A stretch of DNA of 30,000 nucleotides, taken from contig JAQGDQ010001187.1 in the NCBI GenBank assembly GCA_030141605.1, positions 5,001 to 35,000 of the forward strand. The letters are read 5' to 3'. The position numbers and the translations under genes were made by a program. Every line of letters begins with the position of its first letter. Position 1 is the stretch's first letter. Below are positions 1 through 10,880 of the stretch, in pieces. The notes below the pieces were generated by a model, which worked only from the letters and a program-made list of their open reading frames with translations, searched no databases and was not told the origin of the DNA. Origin of the DNA: Tubiluchus corallicola. Taxonomy: Eukaryota; Priapulida; Priapulimorpha; Priapulimorphida; Tubiluchidae.

Positions 1-810
1 TTATACCATCTTTAGTAATTTGTACACTTACAAATGGTTTTCATAAACAAAAACTTGGCTTCAGTCTGAGAACCCTTTTGTATGTTGTACAGGTATAATT
101 ACGTACTGCCATCTTACGGTTTACTTTGAAGAAGGTCCTCACAGTGTAATATTAAGAGAAAACATTAGAATAATAAATAAAGTCTTTTCTCTATATTCCC
201 TGGGGTTTCTTTCATTTTCCTTGTTTTTTAAAGTTTCGTATATTTTTGAACGCGTTTTTCTTTTTGTTGCTTAAAAATTCCCACTTTTTTCTGCCTTCCC
301 AATCCTTTAAAGGAAAAGTCAACTCTTCCAGGAGGTCAGGCGTCTTTCAATTTTCACCAAAAATGTTTGGAGGATTTAGTAATACAATTTCAATAAGCGC
401 CTCGTGTAACTAGTAAAATCACTTTAAAGTCGCGATCACTTCATGCTTGGACACTCCCATTTTCACTGCCCATTCTTCCACCAATGACGTCATTCGTCTT
501 AAAGAAAAGTAGCGCACTGTCAGTCATCATCAAAAGTAAAATAAGCTTTTACAAGAAATAGATAGCTAATTTTCTAACATTTTTTGTGAACATTAGGTAA
601 GCTGCAAAAGTTTGAATTAGTTTAAGCAACGCGCGCTTACGGAAAGCCACGACGCGCTCACGAAAAGTCACGAAGCCTCCCAGTTACGTCATAAGTTTTA
701 AATCAATACCGACAACCACCACGCCTGAAAACTTCTATTCAGAGATAGTATATTTTAAATTTATATTTTATAGGTAGCTCTCTGTAAATTTGTTTGTTAT
801 ATTTTTCTAA
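1..810. other. Intergenic, no gene seen
   Basis: AT-rich sequence with no convincing reading frame, RNA gene or transposon end. The only motif I would note is a perfect palindromic CRE-type octamer TGACGTCA at 485-492; it may be chance. The stretch leads directly into the 72-bp tandem array. Confidence 0.6.
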
Positions 811-2450
811 GTTTAAGTGATAACAGAAAAATAAACCCATCATACTGAGTGACTTGTTCTTTCCTTTAGCACACCACAAGCAGTTTAAGCGATAACAGTA
901 AAATAAACCCATCATACTGAGTGACTTGTTCTTTCCTTTAGCACACCACAAGCAGTTTAAGCGATAACAGTAAAACAAACCCAACATGCTGAGTGACTTG
1001 TTCTTTCCTTTAGCACACTACAAGCAGTTTAAGTGATAACAGTAAAATGAACCCATCATACTGCGTGACTTGTTCTTTCCTTTAGCACGCCACAAGCAGT
1101 TTAAGTGATAACAGTAAAATAGTCCCATCATACTGAGTGGTTTGTTCTTTCCTTTAGCACACCACAAGCAGTTTAAGTGATAACAGTAAAATAAACCCAT
1201 CATACTGAGTGACTTGTTCTGTCCTTTAGCACACCACAAGCAGTTTAAGTGATAACAGGAAAATAAACCCAACATGCTGAGTGACTTGTTATTTCCTTTA
1301 GCACACCACAAACAGTTTAAGTAATAACAGTAAAATAAACCCAACGTACCGAGTGACTTGTTCTTTCCTTTAGCACACCACAAGCAGTTTAAGTGATAAC
1401 AGTAAAATAAACCCAACATACGGAGTGACCTGTTCTTTCCTTTAGCACACCATAAGCAGTCTAAGTGATAATAGTAAAATAAACCCATCATACTAAGTGA
1501 CTTGTTCTTTCCTTTAGCACACCACAAACAGTTTAAGTGATAACAGTAAAATAAACCCATCATACTGAGTGACTTGTTCTTTCCTTTAGCACACCACAAA
1601 CAGTTTAAGTGATAACAGTAAAATAAACCCAACATACTAAGTGACTTGTTCTTTCCTTTAGCACACCACAAACAGTTTAAGTGATAACAGTAAAATAAAC
1701 CCAACATACTGAGTGACTTGTTCTTTCCTTTAGCACACCACAAACAGTTTAAGTGATAACAGTAAAATAAACCCAACATACTAAGTGACTTGTTCTTTCC
1801 TTTAGCACACCACAAACAGTTTAAGTGATAACAGTAAAATAAACCCATCATACTGAGTGACTTGTTCTTTCCTTTAGCACACCACAAACAGTTTAAGTGA
1901 TAACAGTAAAATAAACCCATCATACTAAGTGACTTGTTCTTTCCTTTAGCACACCACAAACAGTTTAAGTGATAATAGTAAAATAAACCCATCGTACTAA
2001 GTGACTTGTTCTTTCCTTTAGCACACCACAAACAGTTTAAGTGATAACAGTAAAATAAACCAATCATACTGCGTGACTTGTTCTTTCCTTTAGCACACCA
2101 CAAGCAGTTTAAGTGATAACAGTAAAATAAACCCATCATACTAAGTGACTTGTTCTTTCCTTTAGCACACCACAAGCAGTTTAAGTGATAACAGTAAAAT
2201 AAACCCAACATACTGACTGACTTGTTCTTTCCTTTAGCACACCACAAGCAGTTTAAGTGATAACAGTAAAATAAACCCATCATACTGAGTGACTTGTTCT
2301 TTCCTTTAGCACACCACAAGCAGTTTAAGTGATAACAGTAAAATAAACCCATCATACTGAGTGACTTGTTCTTTCCTTTAGCACACCACAAGCAGTTTAA
2401 GTGATAACAGTTAAATAAACCCATCATACTGAGTGTTCATTCCTTTAATC
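811..2450. repeat. 72-bp minisatellite, about 23 copies
   Basis: Head-to-tail units repeat every 72 bp (for example the word catactgagt at 841 recurs at 913). Most copies differ by only a few substitutions, and the last unit breaks off with a deletion near 2435. Because 72 is divisible by three, the minus strand stays open for 469 codons, encoding a 24-residue repeat containing GLFYCYHLNCLWCAKGKNKS. The absence of any non-repeat domain, the repeat running past both frame ends, and ordinary satellite-like variation argue that this is not a protein gene. Each plus-strand unit carries a pyrimidine tract ending in TTAG that resembles a 3' splice site. Confidence 0.93.
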
Positions 2451-2940
2451 AGTTGGGAAGTTTTTTTCCCAGAATCCCCCGGGTAAATCATCCTTGCCTT
2501 ATTTCGGCAACATGTTTACTTCTTTGCTGGTCTTGTGAGGTTCAGCTTGAGTTCAGTGTAAACTCTACAATATTGCTGTAATAATCCCGTGGATTTTCAC
2601 CAGCTTAACACAATAAAGGCGAATTCCACGCTGCGACGTTGTAACAATTTCTTATCGTCTAGTAATTAGACTTGCAATTACAGACCCATCCTCGTTAGAA
2701 ATGCCAAAAGCTCCCCACCGAAGAAAAATTGTGGCCAATTGAGCCCTTTGTCGTTAAAATTGACAACGTTGTTACGATAAAGGCTCAACGCAAACGGCAA
2801 ATCCGGGTCAAGTTCGCTTCAATTGTTTCTTTGAGCGATAGGCCTAGCTGACCATTTTACAAATGATGTGAAAAAGTTCAATAAAATTACACATTTTACC
2901 TGAGTTTTGAATACTGGTCAAAATTAACGTACGCAACTTT
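2451..2940. other. Intergenic, no gene seen
   Basis: Unique, moderately AT-rich sequence. Short reading frames here have no recognisable domain, and I see no transposon termini. Confidence 0.5.
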
Positions 2941-2944
2941 TTGA

Positions 2945-3060
2945 TTAATATGCATATACTGCAGGCAAACTCAGACGTCTGTAACGCATCTATGGTACCA
3001 TCCAATTGAAATTGGTGAGGTTCCGGGTTCAATTCCGGAATAAAATTTATTTTTTTTTGT
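2945..3060 (+). repeat. Possible tRNA-derived SINE fragment
   Basis: The stretch GGGTTCAATTCC at 3023-3034 matches a Pol III B box (GGTTCRANYCC). It sits in a local hairpin, TTCCGG/CCGGAA with an 8-base loop, and a T-run follows at about 3050-3058 that could act as a Pol III terminator. No good A box or cloverleaf can be folded upstream, so it is not a functional tRNA gene. A decayed tRNA-derived SINE is the likeliest reading; chance B-box similarity is the alternative. Confidence 0.3.
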
Positions 3061-3899
3061 AGATCAACCCGTTTTCCAGGCCGCAAACCGTTGAAGACAT
3101 TAATCAAGTTAACTTGTTATCTATGGATATTATAGCTTTGAGCCTTGCAACTAAACCAGTTCCAAATAGTAGCACCTCCATCATAGAACCGGTTCGTCAA
3201 AGAATGAGTCAAGAAAAAATCAAAAATTTCTTCATACGGGCATACAGATAAGCAAATAAGCAAATTTCGTTTCCTAAATGCAGACAGCTTTACTGTAGTT
3301 TTTCTGTCGGGTTTCTTAACTGTGGAATTTTCTATCAAAAATTATTTTCCTAAACTACAACATCAATCGATTCAAGAAAAATATTACTAGAAAATTTGTT
3401 ATGCGAATTCGAATTTGTTATATCTGCTGACTCGTTCTCGCATTTTCATTTTTCAACCTTCGACTGTTGACTGTTTGTGGACTTGTTTGTGGGGGGGGGG
3501 TCAATTTAAAAATAATAATTTTATTATTGTAGCTTTACAGGCCAAATATTTCGTTCTTTCTATACAGCAGTCTAAATATCAATAGGTTAGCTGAACTACA
3601 CGACCTTAAATGCACAATAACTAATTGCTTATCTAAATAACTACTCCGATGAAATTTTCGGCTTCCATAGAATTTCCTGTACGATAACCTAGATTAATCA
3701 AGGTGTATTTACTATTCAGAGCAATACTAGTGGCTGTAAAGATTGCAACGCCTTCACTCAATGACAACTTAGTCAAACCTCAATTATTGTAAGAACAATG
3801 TTGGTTTTATTTTTGACAACTTAAGAATAATGATAAACAATTAAAATGTCTGCCAGCACAACAACTCGAATGTAGGAAAGATTGGTACAAGTACAGGCA
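3061..3899. other. Intergenic, no gene seen
   Basis: AT-rich sequence with a 10-base G run near 3491-3500. The 73- and 87-residue minus-strand frames around 2844-3338 show no domain and no gene-like context. The last few tens of bases (from about 3875) grade into the 38-bp array. Confidence 0.5.
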
Positions 3900-5012
3900 A
3901 GTTTGGTGCAGGTAAAATAGCTACGCCGTACTGGCAAACTTTGGTACAGGTAAAATAGCTACGCCGTACTGGCAAAATTTTGTACAGGTAAAATAGCTAC
4001 GCCGTACTGGCAAAATTTTGTACAGGTAAAATAGCTACGCCGTACTGGCAAAATTTGGTACAGGTAAAATAGCTACGCCGTACTGGCAAAATTTTGTACA
4101 GGTAAAATAGCTACGCCGTACTGGCAAAATTTGGTACAGGTAAAATACCTACGCCGTACTGGCAAAATCTGGTACAGGTAACATAGCTACGCCGTACTGG
4201 CAAAATTTGGTGCAGGTAAAATAGCTACGCCGTACTGGCAAAATTTGGTACAGGTAAAATAGCTACGCCGTGCTGGCAAAATTTGGTACAGGTAACATAG
4301 CTACGCCGTACTGGCAAAATTTGGTGCAGGTAAAATAGCTACGCCGTACTGGCAAAATTTGGTGCAGGTAAAATAGCTACGCCGTACTGGCAAAATTTGG
4401 TACAGGTAAAATAGCTACGCCGTGCTGGCAAAATTTGGTACAGGTAACATAGCTACGCCGTACTGGCAAAATTTGGTACAGGTAAAATAGCTACGCCGTA
4501 CTGGCAAAATTTGGTGCAGGTAAAATAGCTACGCCGTACTGGCAAAATTTGGTGCAGGTAAAATAGCTACGCCGTACTGGCAAAATTTGGTACAGGTAAA
4601 ATAGCTACGCCGTGCTGGCAAAATTTGGTACAGGTAAAATAGCTACGCCGTACTGGCAAAATTTGGTACAGGTAACATAGCTACGCCGTACTGGCAAAAT
4701 TTGGTACAGGTAACATAGCTACGCCGTACTGGCAAAATTTGGTACAGGTAAAATAGCTACGCCGTACTGGCAAAATTTGGTACAGGTAAAATAGCTACGC
4801 CGTACTGGCAAAATTTGGTACAGGTAACATAGCTACGCCGTACTGGCAAAATTTGGTACAGGTAACATAGCTACGCCGTACTGGCAAAATTTGGTACAGG
4901 TAAAATAGCTACGCCGTGCTGGCAAACTTTGGTACAGGTAAAATAGCTACGCCGTACTGGCAAAATTTGGTACAGGTAAAATAGGTATGCTGTACTGGCA
5001 AAATTTTGTGCT
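3900..5012. repeat. 38-bp minisatellite, about 29 copies (left inverted arm)
   Basis: Units of 38 bp begin GGTACAGGTAAAATAGCTAC (3905, 3943 and so on). Variants are shared between non-adjacent copies (GGTACA/GGTGCA, AAAATAG/AACATAG, GTACTGG/GTGCTGG) and recur in blocks of four to five units, a sign of multi-unit amplification. Diverged monomers carrying GGTAC and AAATTTTGG continue to about 5120. The word family ggtaagtttggtac reappears in inverted orientation in the array at 6020-6525, so the two look like arms of one inverted structure. Confidence 0.92.
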
Positions 5013-5330
5013 AGGAATTTTTAGTACACGATACAGGTTAATTTAGTACTATGATTTTTAGGTACAAGGAAATTTTGGTAGTAGGAAAATATGGTACGCG
5101 GAAAATTTCGTACTAAACCAAAAAGAGACCATTTCCATATCCCAGTACGAAATAATTGTTTCAACTGGAAAACCGGGAAGTTTATCCAGCAGGGATGAAA
5201 CGCTCTGCTAGGAAAAAAACAGGATGGTTCATTAAAAAGTTCATAAAGTATCATAATTAATAGTGCGTGGCACCTATAAGTATTTTGCATAAAGTCAGAA
5301 AATGAATTTAAATTAATGTAATTATCAAAA

Positions 5331-5530
5331 GTGCCGCAAACAACAACAACAGCAGCAGCAGCAGTGACGACGACATCAACAATAACAATGTCAACAAAAG
5401 CAACAGCAAAAAACAACAGCAATAACAACAGTGACAGCAACAGTAACAAAACGACAAAAGTAGCAATGATGACAGCAATAATGATGATGGCGATGATGAT
5501 GATGATGTTGATGACGACGACGACGACGAC

Positions 5531-5571
<41 letters not shown>

Positions 5572-5600
5572 CGATGATGATAACGGTGATGGCGATCCTA
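5331..5600. repeat. Compound trinucleotide microsatellite (CAA/CAG/GAC/GAT)
   Basis: Runs of CAA, CAG, GAC and GAT triplets, with a nearly pure GAT tract at about 5530-5570. All six frames give homopolymeric or two-residue peptides (Met/Thr, Ser, Ile/Val) with no other content, so the apparent frames of 110-214 codons are artefacts. The tract lies between the two inverted minisatellite arms. Confidence 0.9.
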
Positions 5601-5754
5601 GTAATGACAACAAAAGAGCGAGCAAGAAACAGAGAAACATCTATAACAACAATGACAAATAACAAACGACAGACAAACTAATAAACGAACAAAGAAACAA
5701 ATAAAAACAAATGAGCATCTATAACTAGTTCGAGTAGGTTATATAAAATATATT

Positions 5755-6525
5755 TTCATAGTGCGAAACTTTCCTTGTATCATACTTTCTCTGTACCAAA
5801 TTTTCTTAGTACCAAACTTTCCCAGTGCTAAATTTTCGTAGTAATAAAACTTGTTCCGTACCATTTTTTATCATACGTTCCGTATCATATTTAGTTGTAC
5901 CAAAAATGCTTGACAAAACTTGTATCTACCAGTGCCATGTTTGATCTGTACCAAATTTTCCCAGTACGAAAATTTCCATGTACCAAAAATTCCTAATAAC
6001 ATATTTACCATGACCAAACTTACCTCTACGAACCTTACTACAGTAGTACCAAACTTTCCTCTACGCACCTTACTACAGTAGTACCAAACTTTCCTCTACG
6101 AACCTTACTACAGTAGTACCAAACTTACCTCTACCCTCTACGAACCTTACTACAGTAGTACCAAACTTACCTCTACGAACCTTACTACAGTAGTACCAAA
6201 CTTACCTCTACGAACCTTACTGCAGTAGTACCAAACTTACCTCTACGAACCTTACTGCTGTAGTACCAAACCTACCGCTACAAACCTTACTACAGTAGTA
6301 CCAAACTTACCTCTACGAACCTTACTACAGTAGTACCAAACTTACCTCTACGAACCTTACTACAGTAGTACCACACTTACCTCTACGAACCTTACTACAG
6401 TAGTACCAAACTTACCTCTACGAACCTTACTACAGTAGTACCAAGCTTACCTCTACGAACCTTACTACGGTAGTACCAAACTTACCTCTACGTACCTTAC
6501 TACAGTAGTACCAAACTTACCGCGC
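5755..6525. repeat. 35-bp minisatellite with decayed leading monomers (right inverted arm)
   Basis: From about 6020 the unit TAGTACCAAACTTACCTCTA plus 15 further bases repeats every 35 bp (GTACCAAAC at 6081, 6116), about 14 copies. One copy near 6130 carries a 10-bp insertion. Each unit contains the near-palindrome TACTACAGTAGTA. From about 5755 to 6020 the same words (GTACCAAA, TTTCC) occur in diverged spacing. Read on the minus strand they correspond to the GGTAC/AAATTTTGG words of the array at 3900-5120. Confidence 0.88.
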
Positions 6526-7440
6526 AGCCCAAAACTCGCACCATTTCCATAAAGTACTTTAAAGCAGCCCAGTGTGCACGTGTTTTGCGAAGAATCATGT
6601 CAAGTACGTGATTGCCATGCCAACTTTCTTTTCGTTAAAGTAAAACCGGACGATTGTTCAGACTCCGTTTTATTTTAATTTACTATGCAAAATATACATT
6701 TTCCTGCCATATAAAAGTTAATAATTGTTTCCTATATTTGAATAATTAGCTTAGAAAGTTAATTAATGGCAACCGAATACAGCTATTGCTTACGTCAGAA
6801 ACTAACCACAGTTTGTGCAATGGCAGGCATCTTCCCTTGCGCGTCAAGCACGTTTGCGTAACTGTTACAGTACTGCTTAAACGCATGATGTCACGAAAAA
6901 TGGGCTTTACATCATATGACGTCTGAAACTAACACTGCAGTTCATGATCATGGTTATCACGGTACCGCCTTCTATTTGTCGGCCACGCGAATGTGACAAA
7001 AAGGTGCCGCTGCCAATCTTAGTAGATTCACTGAGCCGCGCGTAGCTTTGAAAGTTTAACGAAATTTGAGTATCCGAGGTAATTATTATTTAATCTGAGC
7101 TCTGATTTAAAAAAAGCTGTTGTAGTTTTCAATATTTTAGAGCATTCGTTATTCTGAACTAATGTCTACACAATCATCCAGTTTTCCTTCAAGTGATAAT
7201 TTCACTTAATATCATAAGTGACAATGTTAGAAACAAAAACAGCACACACACAGTGCTTCTCATTCTGTCTTTCAAATATAGCAACAGCTTTCCCTCTACA
7301 AGAAACCATATGTAACATTTTCATAAATGTTATAAAGAAAATAATCGTGAAAAAACTATTAGAATGGCGATAAATAATGTCTTGTCTTTTTTGGGTAAAA
7401 CATTATTGTAGAGTAAAATTTTAAATCTGTAAAATTAAGG
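6526..7440. other. Intergenic, no gene seen
   Basis: Unique AT-rich sequence with scattered CpG, no supported coding region, no tRNA and no transposon termini found. Confidence 0.5.
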
Positions 7441-7545
7441 AAAATTGTTCGGATTTTATACGCCATTTTTCGTAACCTTGGGCCTTTATCCATTTAAATG
7501 TTTAACTTTTTCAAATAAAGACTTATTATTATTAATATTATTATT
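7440..7545 (+). repeat. Probable retroposon 3' tail
   Basis: An AATAAA-type word (TTTTCAAATAAAGAC, about 7510-7524) is followed at once by a TTATTATTATTA tail that merges into the longer microsatellite. LINE and SINE 3' ends in many animals look like this, with a short polyadenylation-like word and then a microsatellite tail. No reverse transcriptase remnant is visible upstream, so the family is unknown. Confidence 0.4.
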
Positions 7546-8055
7546 GTTGTTGTTGTTGTCGTTGTCGTTGTCGTAGTCGTAGTCGTAGTCGTAGTCGTAG
7601 TCGTAGTCGTAGTCGTAGTCGTAGTCGTAGTCGTAGTCGCAGTCGTAGTCGTTGTCTTTGTCGTTGTCACAGTCACTGTCACTGTCACTGTCATTGTCAT
7701 TGTGAATATCATTACCATTATCACTATTGTTGTTGTCGTTCTCGTTGTCGTGGTCGTCGTCGTCATCATCATCACCATCATCACCGTCATCACTATCATC
7801 ACCATCATCACCACCACCATCATCACCATCATCATCATCATCATCACCACCATCACCACCATCATCACCATCATTACCATCACCACCATCATCACGACCA
7901 TCACCATCATCACCACCATCATCACCATCACCACCATCACCACCATCATCACCATCATCACCATCATCATCACCATCATCACCATCATCATCACCATCAT
8001 CATCATCATTATTATTATCATTGTCATTATCATTATTATTATTATTATTCTACAA
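7525..8055. repeat. Compound tri- and hexanucleotide microsatellite
   Basis: A continuous tract that changes unit along its length: TTA, then TTG/TCG, then TAGTCG hexamers (about 7573-7640), then CACTGT-type units (about 7665-7700), then a long CAT/CAC tract (about 7760-8010), and TTA again at the end. Frames on both strands are open for 120-200 codons but encode only one- or two-residue repeats (Thr, Ile/Val, Ser/Pro), so none is a gene. Confidence 0.93.
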
Positions 8056-8641
8056 GAAACACAAGAAAAGTCGAAATGATTATGCATGTTAACGGCCATC
8101 TTACAACAAAGCCAGTTATGCTCTCACTTATCTTTCCTCGGTGAGCAAACTTTTCCCAAAGGGAATGAAGTAAATTCCACTTTCTAAATTGAAATTGACA
8201 CAGTAGAAATAAACGAGCAGTAAGACTGGTCGCGTTCCATATTGCAAGCACATAAACGAACTGATGTATTTCAAACACTTCATATCTGCAGGATTGCAGA
8301 ATCTTCTGAATTTTTTCTCCCATGATTCCGCTCAGCTGAAACGAGCGATATAAAACGGAAACAGCAAGACTGTTACAGTAGCAGCGTCTCAGTGGTAAAA
8401 ACGATACGCAAGTTTTTCACAAATCTACGTTTTGATTGAAGATGTGTAGTCTGGTCTGTTGCTGGATTGACTGGATACAGCTGCCAAACTTTCAAGAATT
8501 GATTCTTTAGGACATTTTAATGGCGTTTTGGGCCTTTTTATAATAGTGAACGTTTTGGAATTACAAGCCTCCGAAGTGCAGGACCACTTCTTGACCTTTC
8601 AGTGTCCCGGGACAGTGGGCCAAAATAGATAAACGCAACAG
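8056..8641. other. Intergenic, no gene seen
   Basis: Unique sequence between a microsatellite and a minisatellite. A 92-codon minus-strand frame at 8045-8323 has no domain and begins in the microsatellite. I see no other feature. Confidence 0.5.
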
Positions 8642-9957
8642 TAACTTGTACACTGTACATGAGTAGTCTTGTGTACGCATAGTCTTGTACACTGTACATG
8701 GGTAGTCTTGTGTACGCGTAGTCTTGTACAATGTACATGGGTAGTCTTGTGTACGCGTAGTCTTGTACAATGTACATGAGTACCCTTGTGTACGAGTAGT
8801 CTTGTACGATGTACATGAGTAGTCTTGTACAATGTACATGAGTAGTCTTGTGTACGAGTAGTCTTGTACGACGTACATAGGTAGTCTTGTGTACGAGTAG
8901 TCTTGTACGATGTACATGGGTAGTCTTGTGTACGAGTAGTCTTGTACGACGTACATAGGTAGTCTTGTGTACGAGTAGTCTTGTACGACGTACATGGGTA
9001 GTCTTGTGTACGAGTAGTCTTGTACAATGTACATGAGTAGCCTTGTGTACGAGTAGTCTTGTACGACGTACATGGGTAGTCTTGTGTACGCGTAGTCTTG
9101 TACGATGTACATGGGTAGTCTTGTGTACGAGTAGTCTTGTACGACGTACATAGGTAGTCTTGTGCACGAGTAGTCTTGTACGACGTACATGGGTAGTCTT
9201 GTACAATGTACATGGGTAGTCTTGTGTACGGGTAGTCTTGTACAATGTACATGGGTAGTCTTGTGTACGCGTAGTCTTGTACAATATACATGAGTAGCCT
9301 TGTGTACGAGTAGTCTTGTACAATGTACATGAGTAGCCTTGTGTACGAGTAGTCTTGTACGACGTACATGGGTAGTCTTGTGTACGAGTAGTCTTGTACA
9401 ATGTACATGAGTAGCCTTGTGTACGAGTAGTCTTGTACGACGTACATGGGTAGTCTTGTGTACGAGTAGTCTTGTACGACGTACATAGGTAGTCTTGTGT
9501 ACGAGTAGTCTTGTACGACGTACATGGGTAGTCTTGTGTACGAGTAGTCTTGTACGACGTACATGGGTAGTCTTGTGCACGAGTAGTCTTGTACGACGTA
9601 CATGGGTAGTCTTGTACAATGTACATGGGTAGTCTTGTACGACGTACATGGGTAGTCTTGTACAATGTACATGGGTAGTCTTGTGTACGCATAGTCTTGT
9701 ACAATGTACATGGGTAGTCTTGTGTACGAGTAGTCTTGTACAATGTACATGAGTAGCCTTGTGTACGAGTAGTCTAGTACGATGTACATGGGTAGTCTTG
9801 TGTACGCGTAGTCTTGTACAATGTACACAGGTAGTATTGTGTACGCGTAGTCTTGTACGACGTACATGGGTAGTCTTGTGTACGCGTAGTCTTGTACGAC
9901 GTACATGGGTAGTCTTGTGTACGAGTAGTCTTGTACAATGTACATGGGTAGTCTTGT
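8642..9957. repeat. 39-bp minisatellite, about 33 copies, CpG-bearing
   Basis: The 39-bp unit has two related halves of 16 and 23 bp, each starting GTAGTCTTGTA (units at 8881 and 8920). Some copies have lost a half unit. The inner word appears as TACGACGTAC, TACGATGTAC or TACAATGTAC, which differ only by transitions at CpG. The period is divisible by three and the minus strand lacks stops, so all three minus frames are open for 400-473 codons. These are repeats of motifs such as TRLLVHKTTHVRR and not plausible proteins. Confidence 0.94.
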
Positions 9958-10199
9958 TGGCAGAGCTAACAGTATCGAGCACTTGGCAGGAAATTTCAAA
10001 TAAGCGTGTTTTAGATCGTGAATTTACCGAACATAAAAATGCAGAAACTAACGAGCCGCTCGTTTAGCGTTACGAGGGTTTGTTAAAACTAAACAATTAC
10101 TGATGCTCAAAACGCAGCAATACACACATTAGCTGTACAACAACAGCAATCGGCTTTTTGCATGAACAATTCACATTAACTCAAAGAGCTATTATGTAA
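9958..10199. other. Intergenic, no gene seen
   Basis: AT-rich unique sequence. Nothing recognisable. Confidence 0.45.
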
Positions 10200-10348
10200 T
10201 TAACAACCTACAACTACAAACAGAGACTAGTATTAACTTGCAGGGCAACAGCAGGTACCATTTTTAAAGTCTTTGGTACGACGCGGCCACAGTGTCGAAC
10301 TCACGACCTGCCAGATGGAAAGCGGACGCGTTGCCACTAGACTAAACC
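10200..10348 (-). repeat. tRNA-derived SINE (degenerate tRNA head)
   Basis: On the minus strand, 10348 to 10275 gives 74 bases with tRNA-like landmarks. There is an A-box-like TTAGTCTAGTGGCAACGCG, a middle corresponding to an anticodon arm, then GGTCGTGAGTTCGA, which matches the variable loop and T-arm start of animal elongator tRNA-Met (from memory). The acceptor stem pairs only at its outer three bases and the T stem is broken, so it is not a working tRNA. Downstream minus-strand sequence (TTAAAAATGGTACCTGCTG) looks like a SINE body. Its 3' end is uncertain. Confidence 0.55.
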
Positions 10349-10880
10349 TACTAAATACTAGTTAACTACTTCGTGTGAACATTTTGTTACATGCTTTTTC
10401 AGCTGTTTGAAGAACATGATAATGACACGATGGGTTGGTTTGAAGTTAGATCTTAGTAAATCCCTAGTGTAAACTAAATGTGTAGTACTGGAACTATCGA
10501 ATGGATATTGTTGAAGTAACAGACAAACAAAACTTTTTTCTTTATTTTAGCAGTTTCATTTGTTTGTCGATTGCGATTTGCACTTTTTGAATAAATTAAC
10601 ATTTTTTGACATCATTTCAGCATTAGAATTGGTGTCGCGAACAAGAATAAAATCTGGTCGAGAACGGGGTACTTATTTTGGTTCCTAGATCTCTCTTATT
10701 TCATGTTCAGCTCAGAAAAGAGTCGATGTATCAAACACTAAATGTTTTATCTAAAGTTCGTTCTCGAAAGGGTTTATTATTAGTGTTAAAGGTGTATTGC
10801 TATTTCATATATAACGATATAGCATGTTGTTGGCATCCTTCTGTCTCGGAAGACAATGGAGTGTACGCCAAGAGAGTCAG
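10349..10880. other. Intergenic, no gene seen
   Basis: AT-rich. A 69-codon plus-strand frame (10678-10887) has no recognised domain and starts at a non-ATG codon. A pyrimidine tract ending in TTTCAG at 10620 could be a 3' splice site, but no matching exon can be defended. Confidence 0.45.

Noticed and set aside
1018-2427. 469-codon minus-strand open frame with a 24-residue repeat rich in Cys, Tyr and Lys
   Set aside because: It is a product of a 72-bp tandem array whose period is a multiple of three and whose minus strand lacks stops. No non-repeat domain, promoter or splice context is present.
811-2450. CRISPR array
   Set aside because: Units are directly adjacent without unique spacers, the context is a eukaryotic genome, and no cas genes are present. 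The same applies to the other minisatellites.
5021-5665. Hydrophobic 214-residue minus-strand frame that resembles a membrane protein
   Set aside because: The Ile/Val runs come from the GAT/CAA microsatellite read in the opposite strand; flanking residues show no family.
8538-9999. Three overlapping minus-strand open frames of 401-473 codons
   Set aside because: All three frames of the same 39-bp array are open at once, which is expected from a stop-free repeat and not from a gene.
10275-10348. Functional tRNA gene on the minus strand
   Set aside because: The acceptor and T stems do not pair well enough; only internal promoter-like boxes are retained, so it is annotated as SINE-like.
10540-10640. 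Possible LTR end and primer-binding site (TTGGTGTCGCGAAC near 10627)
   Set aside because: The primer-site resemblance is weak, there is no second LTR, and no gag or pol sequence follows.
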